NCBI GenBank assembly: GCA_021780475.1
Contig: JAJXYR010000041.1
Coordinates: forward strand, 1 to 40,981
Length of the DNA: 40,981 nt
Direction: 5' to 3'
Source of the DNA: Pseudomonadota bacterium
GTDB lineage: Bacteria; Pseudomonadota; Gammaproteobacteria; Steroidobacterales; Steroidobacteraceae
Below are positions 7,475 through 17,214 of this stretch, one piece after another. Each line of letters starts with the position of its first letter. The first letter of the stretch is position 1. The notes beneath the pieces are model-generated. The model saw only the letters and a program-made list of their open reading frames with translations. It was not told where the DNA came from and ran no database searches. The position numbers and the translations under genes were made by a program.

Positions 7475-8731
7475 ATGGCGTCAATTAAAGGACGAACTTC
7501 ATCGGGTGGCCGCTGCTGCTTCGCAAGCGTTGCCCTGCTTTTTGGGGTCATCGTCGGTGCGAGCAGCGCAAAGGCGGACGACCTGCCTCGGTCGATTGCC
7601 GCCGCGCGCGCGCTCGAGTCGAGCGACGCGCTTCCGCTCACCTCGTTCTATACCCCGCCCAGTTCGCTGACTCCTGTGGCACCGGGGACTCTGATTCGCG
7701 CGCAGCCGTTTCGAGGCTACTCCTTGCCGCCCGGTGCCTCCGCGATACGGATTCTCTACGAGACGCGAAAGCTCGATGGATCCGGCACGGTCGCATCGGG
7801 CGTCGTATTGATCCCGTCGGGCAAAGTCCCAGCCGGTGGATGGCCCGTCATTGCGTGGGCGCACGGGACGAGCGGCGTCGCCCGAATGTGCGCACCGTCG
7901 CTGATGAAAGACGTCGAGTACGGGAGCGAAGGACTCATGCCGATGGTGGCGGCTGGCTACGCGGTGGTCGCGACGGACTATGCCGGCCTTGGGACACCGG
8001 GCCCGCATCAGTATGAGAATAAGTTCGCTCAGGCCAACGATGTCATCTATTCGGTCGCAGCGGCGCACCGAGCCGTGCCGTCACTTGGCGCCCACTGGGT
8101 GGCGATAGGGCACTCCCAAGGCGGCACGGCAGTCTGGGGTGTCGCGGAGGAGGAGGCCCGGCTCCACGATTCTGGATATCTGGGCGGGATCTCGGTGGCC
8201 GGAGACATCAATTTCTCGGACGACCCCAACGATGACCCCCGGATAGTCGACCCGGCCACCGCGATGTACTGGATCTACGACGCATTCGCGGTTCAGGCAG
8301 GTTATCCGGGTTTCGACGTAGCCAGCATGCTCACCCCGGCGGGCATGGGGGTCTACCACGAAATGACGACCAAAGGGTGTTGGTATTACGGCTACGCCGT
8401 CATGGAGGCGCTTGGGCCTCGCCAGGTCGGCCGTTCCGGGTGGATGCGATTGAAGGCCGTGAAGCAGTGGTTTCATGATAACCACAGCAGCGATCTTCCC
8501 ATTCGAGGCCCGCTGCTCGTCATCGCCGGCGACGATGACAGGACCGTGCCGTTCGTGTCGATCGTGCGTGGGGTCGAGAAGGCTTGCCGCCACCACCTTC
8601 CGATCGAGTTCTGGCACCGCAAAGGCCTGGATCACGATCCGCTGATGGACAAGCTGACGCCGGCGATGTTGGCCTGGACCAGGGATCGCATGGCGGGTCG
8701 GCCGTGGCACGGCACCTGCGGACGGCCGTGA
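7475..8731 (+). CDS. secreted alpha/beta hydrolase, secretory-lipase family
   Basis: The 418-residue protein has an N-terminal signal peptide (about 33 residues, ending in GASSAKA) and the layout of the secretory lipase (LIP) family of alpha/beta hydrolases. The nucleophile elbow is AIGHSQGG with Ser214. The acid is probably Asp355 in GDDDRTVP and the base His387 in GLDHDP, a complete triad. WAHGTSG near residue 130 supplies the oxyanion region and VVATDYAGLGTPGPHQY is typical of the family. It should cleave esters in the periplasm or outside the cell; the natural substrate is unknown. ATG at 7475 has GGGAGG 6 bases upstream. A second member of the family lies at 29529-31166. Confidence 0.9.
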   Translation: MASIKGRTSSGGRCCFASVALLFGVIVGASSAKADDLPRSIAAARALESSDALPLTSFYTPPSSLTPVAPGTLIRAQPFRGYSLPPGASAIRILYETRKLDGSGTVASGVVLIPSGKVPAGGWPVIAWAHGTSGVARMCAPSLMKDVEYGSEGLMPMVAAGYAVVATDYAGLGTPGPHQYENKFAQANDVIYSVAAAHRAVPSLGAHWVAIGHSQGGTAVWGVAEEEARLHDSGYLGGISVAGDINFSDDPNDDPRIVDPATAMYWIYDAFAVQAGYPGFDVASMLTPAGMGVYHEMTTKGCWYYGYAVMEALGPRQVGRSGWMRLKAVKQWFHDNHSSDLPIRGPLLVIAGDDDRTVPFVSIVRGVEKACRHHLPIEFWHRKGLDHDPLMDKLTPAMLAWTRDRMAGRPWHGTCGRP

Positions 8732-8974
8732 GCGCGTGGTATCGGAAATTTTGACCCGGCATTCTACGAACGTGCCATTGGCCAAACGAAACGGCTCGAT
8801 GTCACAGCGCCGTCGGGTGACCGGGCATGCATTCAGGCCGTCGGACGCGCTAACGATGGGCAGACCCCGAGAACGGCAGCGCGCAGCCGACTCGGATTAA
8901 ACGTGAGAGTCGCCGCCAATTCATACGAATTTCTGGTGTTGCCGACGAAAGTCGCGCGCAAGGAGTATGCGGAT

Positions 8975-10798
8975 ATGCACGTCCAACCAAAGACTCTGGA
9001 ATGCGCCCGGGCAGCGAGACATCGAGGTTGGGATGGCGTGCTCGCAGTATTGTGCTTGTTTCTCGGTGTGTTCCTCTTCATCTCGCGCTCGGCCGCGGCT
9101 GCAGGCATACCCCTCGCAGCGCTGAGCGCCAAAGCCTATCGGGGGGGATTGGTTCCAAATTCCGACTTCTGGCCAGGCCCATCCGCGCGCGCCGCCCGCG
9201 AGCCGTTTCGGGGAGTACTTCGGCTCGCCGAAGCGAAAATGCAGACGATACCCTCGTCCCTGAAGCCGAGATACGTGCTGGGGAAGGACACGATGGCTTT
9301 CCCGGGGATCGACCTCACGTTCTTTACCGTCGGCAGCGATCTCGTGCCGATCACGCAAGATGTCATTCGCAGCGGAACAACCTCTCGAAGTCGCAGCTTC
9401 TGGGACGTGATCGTTCAACCCGGGAAAATATGGTCCGAGCCCGGTGACGGAGCGTGGTCGAGGGCGGCATTCCCGTTCGCGCTGGTCAATTCCATCGAGG
9501 GAGAGTCGCACAATGGCATCGCCACTTTCGCGTACCGCGGCACGCAGGTGTCGGACGTGCGATTCCAGATCGTTCAACAAACGGCGCCATTTCTCGTAAC
9601 GAACGACTTTACGGCGTCCGGCATTTTGATCGCGACTTTCCGGCAGGCGGCGATCCCGAATATCGCTTCGCAGGTTCGGCGTTACGAGGCGGCACGCGCC
9701 CATGAAGTCCGCTTCCGGCCTTGGACGGATCTCGTCGAAAAGGCGGGCGCTAAAGCGCTCGAGAACTTCGACGAATCCGTTCCCGAGCGTAGCCGGGTAC
9801 TTGCCGGAATCTATTATCACGACGCGTTCTATCTGCAATTCTGTGCGAGCGCCGCGGGACCGCTCCCGTGGTGTGATCGGGCGAGATTTGGAGTCTGGTC
9901 CGCAACGAAGGCGCTCGTCAATGAAACGGCGCTCCTTAGACTTGCGCAAAAATTTGGGCCGAGTGTATTCGATATGAGAATGGCCCGGTTCATCCCCGCG
10001 CTATCCAAGATCCCCGCCTGGCGCGACGTGCGATTCGAGGATGCGATCAACATGGCAACGGGCCTTGGAAACGGCAGTACCAACATCAAACCGAATAACA
10101 TTAGCGACGGCTATCTGGATCCGACCTATGACGTTTGGTACACGGCGAGGTCCGAGGCCGACAAAATCGCGGCAATCGTCAGGTCGGAGCGGGTCTATCC
10201 GTGGGGACCTGGAAAAGTCGCCCGCTACCGGGATCAGGACATGTTCCTGCTCGGCGTAGCAATGGATCGATTCTTGAAATCCCGCGAAGGATCGAAGGCC
10301 AACATTTGGTCGATGCTCGAGGCCGAGGTGTTCCGCCCGATCGGAATCTACTACGCGCCAACCAATCGGACGATCGAGCCTGGCGGGCGGCCGGGACAAC
10401 CGCTGATGGCTTACGGTTACTACCCGACCGTCGGGGATATGGTGAAGATCGCCGAGCTGTATCAATCGGATGGGCGATTCGGTAAGTCCCAAATCCTCTA
10501 TTCGCCCAGGATCCGTGCAATCCTGGACGGGCGTCATCGGCTCGGCTTACCGACCGGCGTGTACACTCAATTTGGTCAGACCACCTATTACAACGCGTTT
10601 TGGATGAACGCATACCACGATGGATGTGAATTGCGCTATCCGGTCATGGAAGGCTGGGGTGGGAACCTGGTCGCTCTATTTCCGAATGGAATGACTGCGA
10701 TTCGGATCGACAAAGCCGACGAACACGACGAAGCGAGCAGTGATGATCCCAGTTCCATGGCGCTCGTCGCCGATCGTATTCGGCCGTTCTGTCATTAG
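8975..10798 (+). CDS. membrane-anchored serine hydrolase, beta-lactamase (class C) fold
   Basis: The 607-residue protein has a hydrophobic segment at about residues 21-45 (VLAVLCLFLGVFLFISRSAA) that acts as signal or anchor. The active-site motif SATK is at Ser309-Lys312 in GVWSATKALVNETALL, and the downstream region (YRDQDMFLLGVAMDRFL, EVFRPIGI, GYYPTVGDMVKIAELY) follows the order of beta-lactamase/esterase/penicillin-binding-like hydrolases. It is longer than the usual 400 residues because of about 270 extra N-terminal residues that I cannot assign to a domain. ATG 8975 is chosen for AGGAG 9 bases upstream; the frame is open to 8903. It probably cleaves an ester or amide outside the cytoplasm. 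Substrate unknown. Confidence 0.82.
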   Translation: MHVQPKTLECARAARHRGWDGVLAVLCLFLGVFLFISRSAAAAGIPLAALSAKAYRGGLVPNSDFWPGPSARAAREPFRGVLRLAEAKMQTIPSSLKPRYVLGKDTMAFPGIDLTFFTVGSDLVPITQDVIRSGTTSRSRSFWDVIVQPGKIWSEPGDGAWSRAAFPFALVNSIEGESHNGIATFAYRGTQVSDVRFQIVQQTAPFLVTNDFTASGILIATFRQAAIPNIASQVRRYEAARAHEVRFRPWTDLVEKAGAKALENFDESVPERSRVLAGIYYHDAFYLQFCASAAGPLPWCDRARFGVWSATKALVNETALLRLAQKFGPSVFDMRMARFIPALSKIPAWRDVRFEDAINMATGLGNGSTNIKPNNISDGYLDPTYDVWYTARSEADKIAAIVRSERVYPWGPGKVARYRDQDMFLLGVAMDRFLKSREGSKANIWSMLEAEVFRPIGIYYAPTNRTIEPGGRPGQPLMAYGYYPTVGDMVKIAELYQSDGRFGKSQILYSPRIRAILDGRHRLGLPTGVYTQFGQTTYYNAFWMNAYHDGCELRYPVMEGWGGNLVALFPNGMTAIRIDKADEHDEASSDDPSSMALVADRIRPFCH

Positions 10799-10944
10799 TG
10801 GCGTCCAAGGGCAACCGCCAATTGTGCTGACAAGTTGGATTGCGAGCTCCAATCGGGACTGCGGCGCTCCGCGGCATTTCACTGGCTTGCCGCTGTCGCT
10901 GCAAACGCCAAGCCACGACTCGATTCGGTTCGCTCTCGTTCATG

Positions 10945-10972
10945 GGCTCTCTCCTGGTTCAGGAAGGGAGCC
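10945..10972. terminator. strong hairpin between convergent genes
   Basis: GGCTCTCTCCTG (10945-10956) pairs with CAGGAAGGGAGCC (10960-10972) through about 12 base pairs with one bulged A, one G-T pair and a 3-base loop. It sits between the ends of the serine hydrolase (10798) and the alcohol dehydrogenase (11050), where a bidirectional terminator would be expected. It lacks a T-run on either side, so intrinsic termination is not certain. Confidence 0.4.
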
Positions 10973-11049
10973 AAAATGTCACCTTAGTCCTGGGACTTCA
11001 CATTATTGATCCCAACGGGCTTTCCACTGGACTGATGCTCGAATGAAAA

Positions 11050-12153
11050 TTACCCGCCGAATTCGATGATGGTTCGCGCGGTGACGCCCTGCTCGAGCCG
11101 TCGAAGCGCGTCATTCACTTGAGCGAGGCCGATTCTCTTGCCGATCTGCCTTTCGAGGTCGAGACGTCCTGAACGATACAGTGAAAGAATGCGCTGCATA
11201 TCTCGCTCCGGAATTCCGCCTCCGTAGATCGAGCCGATCAAGCGCTTCTTCGACCCCGGGAAGCCAATGGCCGGGATCGCGAGATTCGTTCCAACTGGCG
11301 CAATGCCGATGATGACGACCGAACCGGCGGGCCGCGTCATCAGGTAAGCCAATGTCATCGCCTCGGGACGGCCGGTGCTTTCGACCGCCTGATCCACGCC
11401 GCGGCCACTGGTTAGTGCCTTGATCTGGTCGACGGCGTCGGCATCGCGAGCGTTGACGAAATGGGTGGCGCCGTTGGCAAGCGCGACGGATCGCTTGTCG
11501 GGATTGGCATCTACCGCAATGATCGCTTGGGCGCCGGCGAGGCGGGCGGCCTGGAGCGCGTTGACTCCCACTCCGCCGATACCCACCACGGCGACCAGAT
11601 CACCGACTCGGACCGCGGCGTCGTTCGTGATCGCACCAAAGCCGGTCGTCACCGCACATCCAACCAGGGCGGCGACCGCGAAGGGAACGTCATCCGGTAT
11701 GGCGACACAGCCCGCTTCCGGCACGACGGAGAATTCCGCGAAAGACGAAACACAGGAATAATGTCCCAGCGTTGCGCCCCCGTCCCGTAGGCGGCTCGTT
11801 CCGTCCCACAGCGCTCCAGCGGCAGCCGCATGCCCGTAGACATCACAGAGTGTCGGATGACCTTCGTGACAGTAGAAGCAATGACCGCAATTGGGCGCCC
11901 AGCTCAGCACGACGCGGTCGCCTGGCTTCACCTTCGACACGCCTGAGCCAATCTGCTCGACGATGCCGGCCGCTTCGTGCCCCGGTACGAGCGGTAGTGC
12001 CGACAGGGTCTTGCCTCGGATGGTCGACAAGTCGCTGGCGCAAACGCCGGTGGCCATGATTCGGACCAGCACTTCCCGGTCAAGAGGCGGCTGAATGGCC
12101 ACCTCCTCCACGGCAAGGGGGCGATCAAATGCGCGCAGCACCGCAGCCTTCAT
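11050..12153 (-). CDS. zinc-dependent alcohol dehydrogenase (medium-chain family)
   Basis: The 367-residue protein is a medium-chain zinc dehydrogenase. Catalytic zinc ligands are C38 (GVCASD), H59 (PGHEAAG) and C166 (VGCAVTTG). The structural zinc lobe is intact with C89, C92, C95 and C103 (CGHCFYCHEGHPTLC). The nucleotide site is GIGGVGVNAL at 191-200, and Asp215 in AVDANPDKR predicts NAD+ rather than NADP+. Length and the insertion around residues 105-140 resemble class III/aryl-alcohol-type enzymes. It probably oxidises an alcohol or reduces an aldehyde in the cytoplasm. ATG at 12153 has GGAG about 8 bases upstream. It is transcribed alone, divergent from the metallophosphatase; no partner gene points to a pathway. 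Confidence 0.93.
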   Translation of the reverse strand: MKAAVLRAFDRPLAVEEVAIQPPLDREVLVRIMATGVCASDLSTIRGKTLSALPLVPGHEAAGIVEQIGSGVSKVKPGDRVVLSWAPNCGHCFYCHEGHPTLCDVYGHAAAAGALWDGTSRLRDGGATLGHYSCVSSFAEFSVVPEAGCVAIPDDVPFAVAALVGCAVTTGFGAITNDAAVRVGDLVAVVGIGGVGVNALQAARLAGAQAIIAVDANPDKRSVALANGATHFVNARDADAVDQIKALTSGRGVDQAVESTGRPEAMTLAYLMTRPAGSVVIIGIAPVGTNLAIPAIGFPGSKKRLIGSIYGGGIPERDMQRILSLYRSGRLDLERQIGKRIGLAQVNDALRRLEQGVTARTIIEFGG

Positions 12154-12635
12154 ACTCGGGGACTCCAGACAGTCTCAACGGGGTGCACGGCATCCGCTTG
12201 CCGCGTCCGCACCACGCTCGTCACGATATCCGGAAACCCGTGGACTGGCGAATGCGACTTCTCGATCGCCGTCGCGCGGTGATTGATCGACGGAGCACTC
12301 GAGCCGACGCGTCGTCTGATCCAGTCGATCCGGCGCTTGTCGAAGAGTCGGCTATCCGCAGCCGCCGCCCGCTCGACAAGGCGGTCGGCGATGGGCTGGA
12401 GGGACCGCCCTGTCTGCTCGTCGCGTCGACACGGCGACGCGTGCGATCATCGATGAACCCCGGCGGACGGACCCGCCGCGGGGGCGGCGAGAGCGGTTGC
12501 ACGGGACCTTCGCAGGTCTCGGACGGCGTCGATCAATCTCCTCTCTCGCCGGTGCATCGAGCGATGCCCCGGCAGCTAGAGGCCATCTACCGCGTCGACC
12601 TGTGATATATCTGTCGTCGCTCCAGGAGGTTGGTC
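12154..12635. other. divergent intergenic region, no supported gene
   Basis: About 480 bases separate the alcohol dehydrogenase start from the metallophosphatase start. A long rightward frame covering 12129-12605 is arginine- and serine-rich, lacks a ribosome site and has no recognisable domain, so I do not call it. Promoters for both flanking genes must lie here but I cannot place them. Confidence 0.5.
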
Positions 12636-13706
12636 ATGCGTGATCCAACGAACGCGTTGGTCGCTCCACTGTTCGAGGGACCGATCGATGTCGTCGGTGA
12701 TGTTCACGGCGAGATCGAGCCACTGCGACGCCTGCTCGCGCAACTAGGCTACGACGCGCATGGCACTCACCCGGCCGGGCGTCGGCTGGTATTCGTCGGC
12801 GATCTGAGTGATCGTGGCCCGGATAGCCCGGCAGTCGCCGAATGGGTTATGTCGCTCGTTGTCCGCAGCCTCGCGCAATGCGTGCTCGGCAATCATGAGC
12901 TGAACATCCTGCGCAACGAGGTCAAGCACGGCAATGCGTGGCTGCTCGATCCGGCGGCCAAGGAACATCGACCGGGCGGCGAATTCGCACACTGCCGTCT
13001 CGCGGCATCACCGTGGAAGGAGCGATACGTCGCGTTTCTCGGCACGTTGCCGGTGGCTCTCGAGCGCAAGGATCTGCGCGTCGTGCACGCAGCCTGGCTG
13101 CCGAGCGAGATCGCGGCGTTGAGTGAGGCCACTGCGGGCGCGGTCGATGTCCACGAGCACTATCGCCTCATGACGGACCGACTGCTTCGGATGGAGGGCG
13201 TCGCGGAGCGCGCCGCGGTGGAGCGTGAGGCGTGGCGCCACGCGTTGCACGATCGGCACGCAGCGGTGCCGCTTCTGCCGGCGATCGGCGAAAGCGACGA
13301 ACGCCATCAGATGGGAAATCCGATCAGGGTGGCGACCTCCGGCGTGGAGCGACTGGCATCGATCCCATTTTGGTCGGCTGGCAAATGGCGCATGTGCGAG
13401 CGGGTCGCGTGGTGGCACGAATATGAGGAGCCGACGCCCGTGATCGTCGGCCATTACTGGCGTCGGCATCGACCGATTCGTGGTTCGAGCCATGCGGGAT
13501 CGAAGCTCGATCTGTTCCGGGACGCGTCCGCGACGGGGTGGCTCGGGGCGCGGCAGCGCGTCTTTTGCGTCGACTATTCGATCGGCGGGCGGTACGAGGA
13601 GCGCAAGGCGGGCTCCGCGCAATTCGACACCCGACTGGCGGCGATGCGCTGGCCGGAGCGAGAGCTCTGGTTCGAGAGTGGTCCCGCCAGCTCGATCGAG
13701 CCGTGA
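12636..13706 (+). CDS. PPP-like metallophosphatase
   Basis: The 356-residue protein carries the metal-binding motifs of the calcineurin-like/PPP phosphatase superfamily in order: GDVHG (D22, H24), GDLSDRGPDS (D56), GNHE (N86, H87), a VVHAAW histidine near 152 and VGHYW near 278. The GDxHG...GDxxDRG...GNHE spacing matches the bacterial protein phosphatase/bis(5'-nucleosyl) tetraphosphatase (ApaH/PrpE/PrpA) group. It is longer than those (about 220-280 residues) because of an insert between residues 155 and 265 with an acidic/arginine-rich helix. ATG 12636 is used because AGGAGG lies 6 bases upstream; the TTG at 12630 abuts that site and is too close. Cytoplasmic; substrate could be phosphoprotein or dinucleotide. 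Confidence 0.88.
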   Translation: MRDPTNALVAPLFEGPIDVVGDVHGEIEPLRRLLAQLGYDAHGTHPAGRRLVFVGDLSDRGPDSPAVAEWVMSLVVRSLAQCVLGNHELNILRNEVKHGNAWLLDPAAKEHRPGGEFAHCRLAASPWKERYVAFLGTLPVALERKDLRVVHAAWLPSEIAALSEATAGAVDVHEHYRLMTDRLLRMEGVAERAAVEREAWRHALHDRHAAVPLLPAIGESDERHQMGNPIRVATSGVERLASIPFWSAGKWRMCERVAWWHEYEEPTPVIVGHYWRRHRPIRGSSHAGSKLDLFRDASATGWLGARQRVFCVDYSIGGRYEERKAGSAQFDTRLAAMRWPERELWFESGPASSIEP

Positions 13707-14057
13707 CGGTCGCGAGGTCCGAAACTTGCCCTCGGCGCCCCGGTCGGACGGCGCGACCTGCCGAACCAAGGCGCGTGGACTCCCACGCAATCGTGGTCAG
13801 AGTGACCGACCGAGACCCGTTTATGCGGTTCAGGTGCTCCTCTTGAAGAAGGACGGTTCCGCCAACCGTGAACGAGATGCTGATCCGATGGTTGGGCAAG
13901 CCGATGTGCGCACGTTTTTGGCCGCACGGTTGGCTTGCCTGTGGGCATGACGTGTTATGGTGCGGCTGAAATCGCCGACAACCCAATCCGGGTTGACTAA
14001 CAGGACGGGATCCAGGCGATTATCGACACCGGGTATCGCTGCCACAGGGAGGGGCAC
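13707..14057. other. intergenic leader of the S9 peptidase gene
   Basis: About 350 bases without a credible gene. Near the right end a TATGGT (13956-13961) could be a -10 element, but no good -35 hexamer stands at 16-18 bases from it. Nothing else is recognisable. Confidence 0.4.
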
Positions 14058-16040
14058 ATGAAACGGTTGATCCTGCGGTCGATCACGACCGCGATGGCGA
14101 TCGGGTCGATGGGGATCGGGTTCGCCGCAGCGACGACTGCGAACTCCGCGCCGACACCCGGCTACGTGCCTCCTCCGCTCGCGATCTATGGGGAATTGCC
14201 CACGGTGGAGGATCCGGCGCTGTCGCCGTCCGGCAATCGCATCGCCCTCATCGACCGCCAGGACGGTCGGCGCTATGTCCTCGTGACGGATCTCGTGTCC
14301 GGAAAGCCGCTCGCCGCCACCCGCATTGGTGACACCAAGGTGCGTGAGTTGGAATGGTACGACGAAGATCACCTGTTGATCCGTTACTCAGCGACCGCGT
14401 ATCCGCCCTTCGGTTTTTACGGCGCCGAGCAGGAATGGTCGTTTCTCGTGAGCTGGAACATTGTCAAGAACCGGGTGCGGCAGGTGTCGATGCGGGTACC
14501 CATCTATCAGACCTTGAACGTCGTCCTGGGTCCGATCGAAAGGCGCGTCGTCAATGGTCGAACGAAACTGTTCGTGGTCGGAGCTTATCTCGCTCAAAGC
14601 CGTGTTTTGCCCGCACTGTTCTCGATCGACTTGCGAGGTACCGAGACCCAGATCGTGGATCGTGGCAATACCCTGGCAGCGCAATGGATCCTCGATGCGC
14701 GGGGACGCATCGCAGCGTCCTATGAATACCGCACGAGGGGAGCGAAGCAGGGCGACTGGCTGCTGCGGGTCCGCAGCCACGGCAAGCTGCGGCGGGTCGC
14801 GTCCGGAACGGCGGTCCTCGATCCGCCCGATGTCGTCGGCTTCAGTGAGGGCGGTCGATCATTGCTCGTCGCCTTCGATACGCTGCAGGGATGGACGTGG
14901 AAACCGCTGCGCCTTGCGGACGACTCCTGGGGAGCCACGCTTGGCGCGGGAAAGACCTTCAGCGATCCCACTCGCAATCCCTTGACCGGGCAGATCATCG
15001 GCGGTGTCCTCGACCCCTCGAACCCGCGCCAGGTGTTCTTCGACCCGGCGCTCCAGGCGCGCTGGTCCGCCCTGATCGACGCATACTCCGGCGAGCGCGT
15101 CGATTTGGTGTCCTATTCGGACAATTTGCAGAAGTTCGTGATCCGAGTCTTCGGTCCGCATGACGGCGACAAATACGTGTTGGTTGATTGGCGTACCGTG
15201 GACTCGATTCCGATCGGCAGCGTGTATCACGGTCTGTCGACGTTCGCGCCGGTACAACCGATCACCTACGCGGCCGCCGACGGCTTGAAGATTTCCGGCT
15301 TCCTGACGTTGCCGCCGGATCGACCCGCAAAGGACCTGAGCCTCGTCGTGTTGCCTCACGGTGGTCCCGCGGCCTCGGACGACGGGGACTTCAACTGGTG
15401 GGCACAGGCCTTGGCCTCACGTGGCTACGCGGTGTTGCAACCGAACTACCGGGGTTCCGATACTTCCAATGCGCTGCTGCGAGCCGGCTTCGGGGAATGG
15501 GGCCGGCAGATGCAGACCGACCTTTCCGACGGCGTGCACTCTCTCGTCGCGCGCGGCATCGCGAATCCACGGCGCGTCTGCATCGTCGGGGCCAGTTACG
15601 GCGGGTACGCAGCGCTCGCCGGCGTGACTCTTCAGACCGGCATCTACCGATGCGCGGTGTCGGTCGCGGGAGTGTCCGACCTCGAGCGCTTCCTCGAGTG
15701 GACCAACGATCGAATGATGGCGAACCGTAACGAATTCACGCGCTATTGGGATCGCTACCTCGGCGTCACCGGCCCGAAGGATCCCCGTCTGGCATCGATC
15801 TCACCGATCGATCACGTGAATGCGGTGTCGGTGCCGGTCTTGCTGATCCACGGACGCGACGACGTCGTCGTCCCGTACTCGCAGAGCAAGGAGATGGCGA
15901 AAGCGCTGAAGCGCGCCGGCAAGTCGGTTCGGCTGATCAGCTTGCCGCACGAAGATCATTGGCTATCCCACAGCGTGACCCGCGAGCGCATGCTCAAAGC
16001 GGTCGTGCATTTTCTCGAACGTCACGATCCGCCGGGATAG
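14058..16040 (+). CDS. secreted S9 family serine peptidase (prolyl oligopeptidase type)
   Basis: The 660-residue protein has a signal peptide (about 30 residues, MKRLILRSITTAMAIGSMGI onward), a beta-propeller region with the PALSPSGNRIALID start usual for these enzymes, and a C-terminal alpha/beta hydrolase domain from about residue 400. LPHGGPAASDD gives the oxyanion motif, GASYGGYAAL the nucleophile Ser513, HGRDDVVVP the acid Asp602 and PHEDHW the base His634. The order and the 650-residue length fit the dipeptidyl/acylaminoacyl peptidase group. It should trim peptides in the periplasm or outside the cell. ATG 14058 follows GGGAGGGG by a few bases. It stands alone and converges on the desaturase gene 45 bases away. 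Confidence 0.93.
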   Translation: MKRLILRSITTAMAIGSMGIGFAAATTANSAPTPGYVPPPLAIYGELPTVEDPALSPSGNRIALIDRQDGRRYVLVTDLVSGKPLAATRIGDTKVRELEWYDEDHLLIRYSATAYPPFGFYGAEQEWSFLVSWNIVKNRVRQVSMRVPIYQTLNVVLGPIERRVVNGRTKLFVVGAYLAQSRVLPALFSIDLRGTETQIVDRGNTLAAQWILDARGRIAASYEYRTRGAKQGDWLLRVRSHGKLRRVASGTAVLDPPDVVGFSEGGRSLLVAFDTLQGWTWKPLRLADDSWGATLGAGKTFSDPTRNPLTGQIIGGVLDPSNPRQVFFDPALQARWSALIDAYSGERVDLVSYSDNLQKFVIRVFGPHDGDKYVLVDWRTVDSIPIGSVYHGLSTFAPVQPITYAAADGLKISGFLTLPPDRPAKDLSLVVLPHGGPAASDDGDFNWWAQALASRGYAVLQPNYRGSDTSNALLRAGFGEWGRQMQTDLSDGVHSLVARGIANPRRVCIVGASYGGYAALAGVTLQTGIYRCAVSVAGVSDLERFLEWTNDRMMANRNEFTRYWDRYLGVTGPKDPRLASISPIDHVNAVSVPVLLIHGRDDVVVPYSQSKEMAKALKRAGKSVRLISLPHEDHWLSHSVTRERMLKAVVHFLERHDPPG

Positions 16041-16085
16041 CTTGGCGCGCGTTCGGGCGACGGCCGCTCGGTGCGGTGTCTCGGC

Positions 16086-17006
16086 TCAGCCGGATTGCGG
16101 CTGGGATGGGTGATCGACGCTGCCAGACCCGAAGGTCGAGCGTATCTCCCGATGCGCCGCGGGATAGCCGCGATCCACCGTCGCAAATCGTGTTCCGACG
16201 AGCGCGTGCAGCTTCGGTAGCGCATGAAACGGGACTCCCGCGACGAGATGGTGCTCGGCGTGGAAATTCATGTTCCAGAAGAGATAACGCAGCGGTGCCG
16301 ATGCGAGAGTCGTTCGCGTGTTCCGCCAGGGGTCGGCGATTCGAGGACAGCCCGTGTGTTCCGCAAGCAGCAGATAACGCAACACCGGTTGTCCGAGGAG
16401 TACGGGTCCGACCCAGAGCATCAGCGGCAGGGCCGTCCGGAATAGCACCGCACCGACCGTGGTCAGTGCGTAGGCGCCGAGATAGTAACGCGCCTCGCGC
16501 ACGATGGAAGGCCGTGATGCCGGCGAAATCCAGCGGCGATCCGCGCGCCCGGTCGCAGTCTGGATCAATTCCCGGGCGTTGGCGATCCAGACCGGAATGC
16601 CGGTCAGCCGCCAGGCATACCGGGTCGGTGTCAACGGCTTCGCGCCGGCGAGTTCGGGATCCCGTTCGGGATCCTGTGCGTGGCGGTGATGGGCGATGTG
16701 AAACGCGCGGAACGCCCTTGGGGGCAATACGAGCACGAAGCCCGCAACGAGGCCAACGAATCGCGTCGGCCACGTCGACCGGAACGGCGTCGCGTGGGTC
16801 GCCTCATGGTGGGGGGCGAAGAGCAAGATCTCGAACAGTCCGAGCAACGTCATCGCCGGCCAAAGCCACGGCGTCCCGCGGGCGGTCAGCACGCCCACGG
16901 CAGCCCCGCCGATGAGTCCGAGATGGACCGCCAGGCGTCGCAGGCCGGGACCATCGGCGCGTCGCAATAACGCGCGCAGTTCGTGGGCCGGAATCGGTAC
17001 GGACAT
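16086..17006 (-). CDS. membrane fatty acid desaturase
   Basis: The 306-residue protein has the three histidine boxes of the membrane di-iron desaturase/hydroxylase family: HHEATH at 66-71, HIAHHRH at 103-109 and HAEHH at 249-253, plus the extra histidine in LLLAEHTGC near 217. Hydrophobic segments at about 25-65, 82-97 and 175-215 place the boxes on the cytoplasmic face. It should insert a double bond or hydroxyl into a fatty acyl chain; the acyl carrier and position are unknown. The start at 17006 is the first in-frame one and lacks a clear ribosome site, so it may differ. It is the last recognisable gene in the minus-strand series from 21146, but the genes just upstream look broken. Confidence 0.9.
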   Translation of the reverse strand: MSVPIPAHELRALLRRADGPGLRRLAVHLGLIGGAAVGVLTARGTPWLWPAMTLLGLFEILLFAPHHEATHATPFRSTWPTRFVGLVAGFVLVLPPRAFRAFHIAHHRHAQDPERDPELAGAKPLTPTRYAWRLTGIPVWIANARELIQTATGRADRRWISPASRPSIVREARYYLGAYALTTVGAVLFRTALPLMLWVGPVLLGQPVLRYLLLAEHTGCPRIADPWRNTRTTLASAPLRYLFWNMNFHAEHHLVAGVPFHALPKLHALVGTRFATVDRGYPAAHREIRSTFGSGSVDHPSQPQSG

Positions 17007-17214
17007 CGGCAGCGACGTTGCGCTGATCGAATGCGAGCGTCAAGCGCCGCGGACGGCGGCGGGACGGTCGGATCCGCGCGAGCGCCGAGCGATACCCCGC
17101 GGCGTCGAGGTCCCGGCGGACCGCCGGGGTGGCGGTCCTGGCTTCGGTTCAATCGATGGCCTCGACCCCCTTGGTTCGACGCCAGCGCGGGCGACGGAAG
17201 ACGACTCCGGGCGG

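Noticed and set aside
12129-12605. 158-codon frame between the alcohol dehydrogenase and the metallophosphatase
   Set aside because: It overlaps the dehydrogenase start, is Arg/Ser/Pro-rich and has no start signal.
13933-13961. sigma-70 promoter with TATGGT before the S9 peptidase gene
   Set aside because: At 17-base spacing the -35 would be GCTTGC, a poor match; other spacings are outside the usual range.
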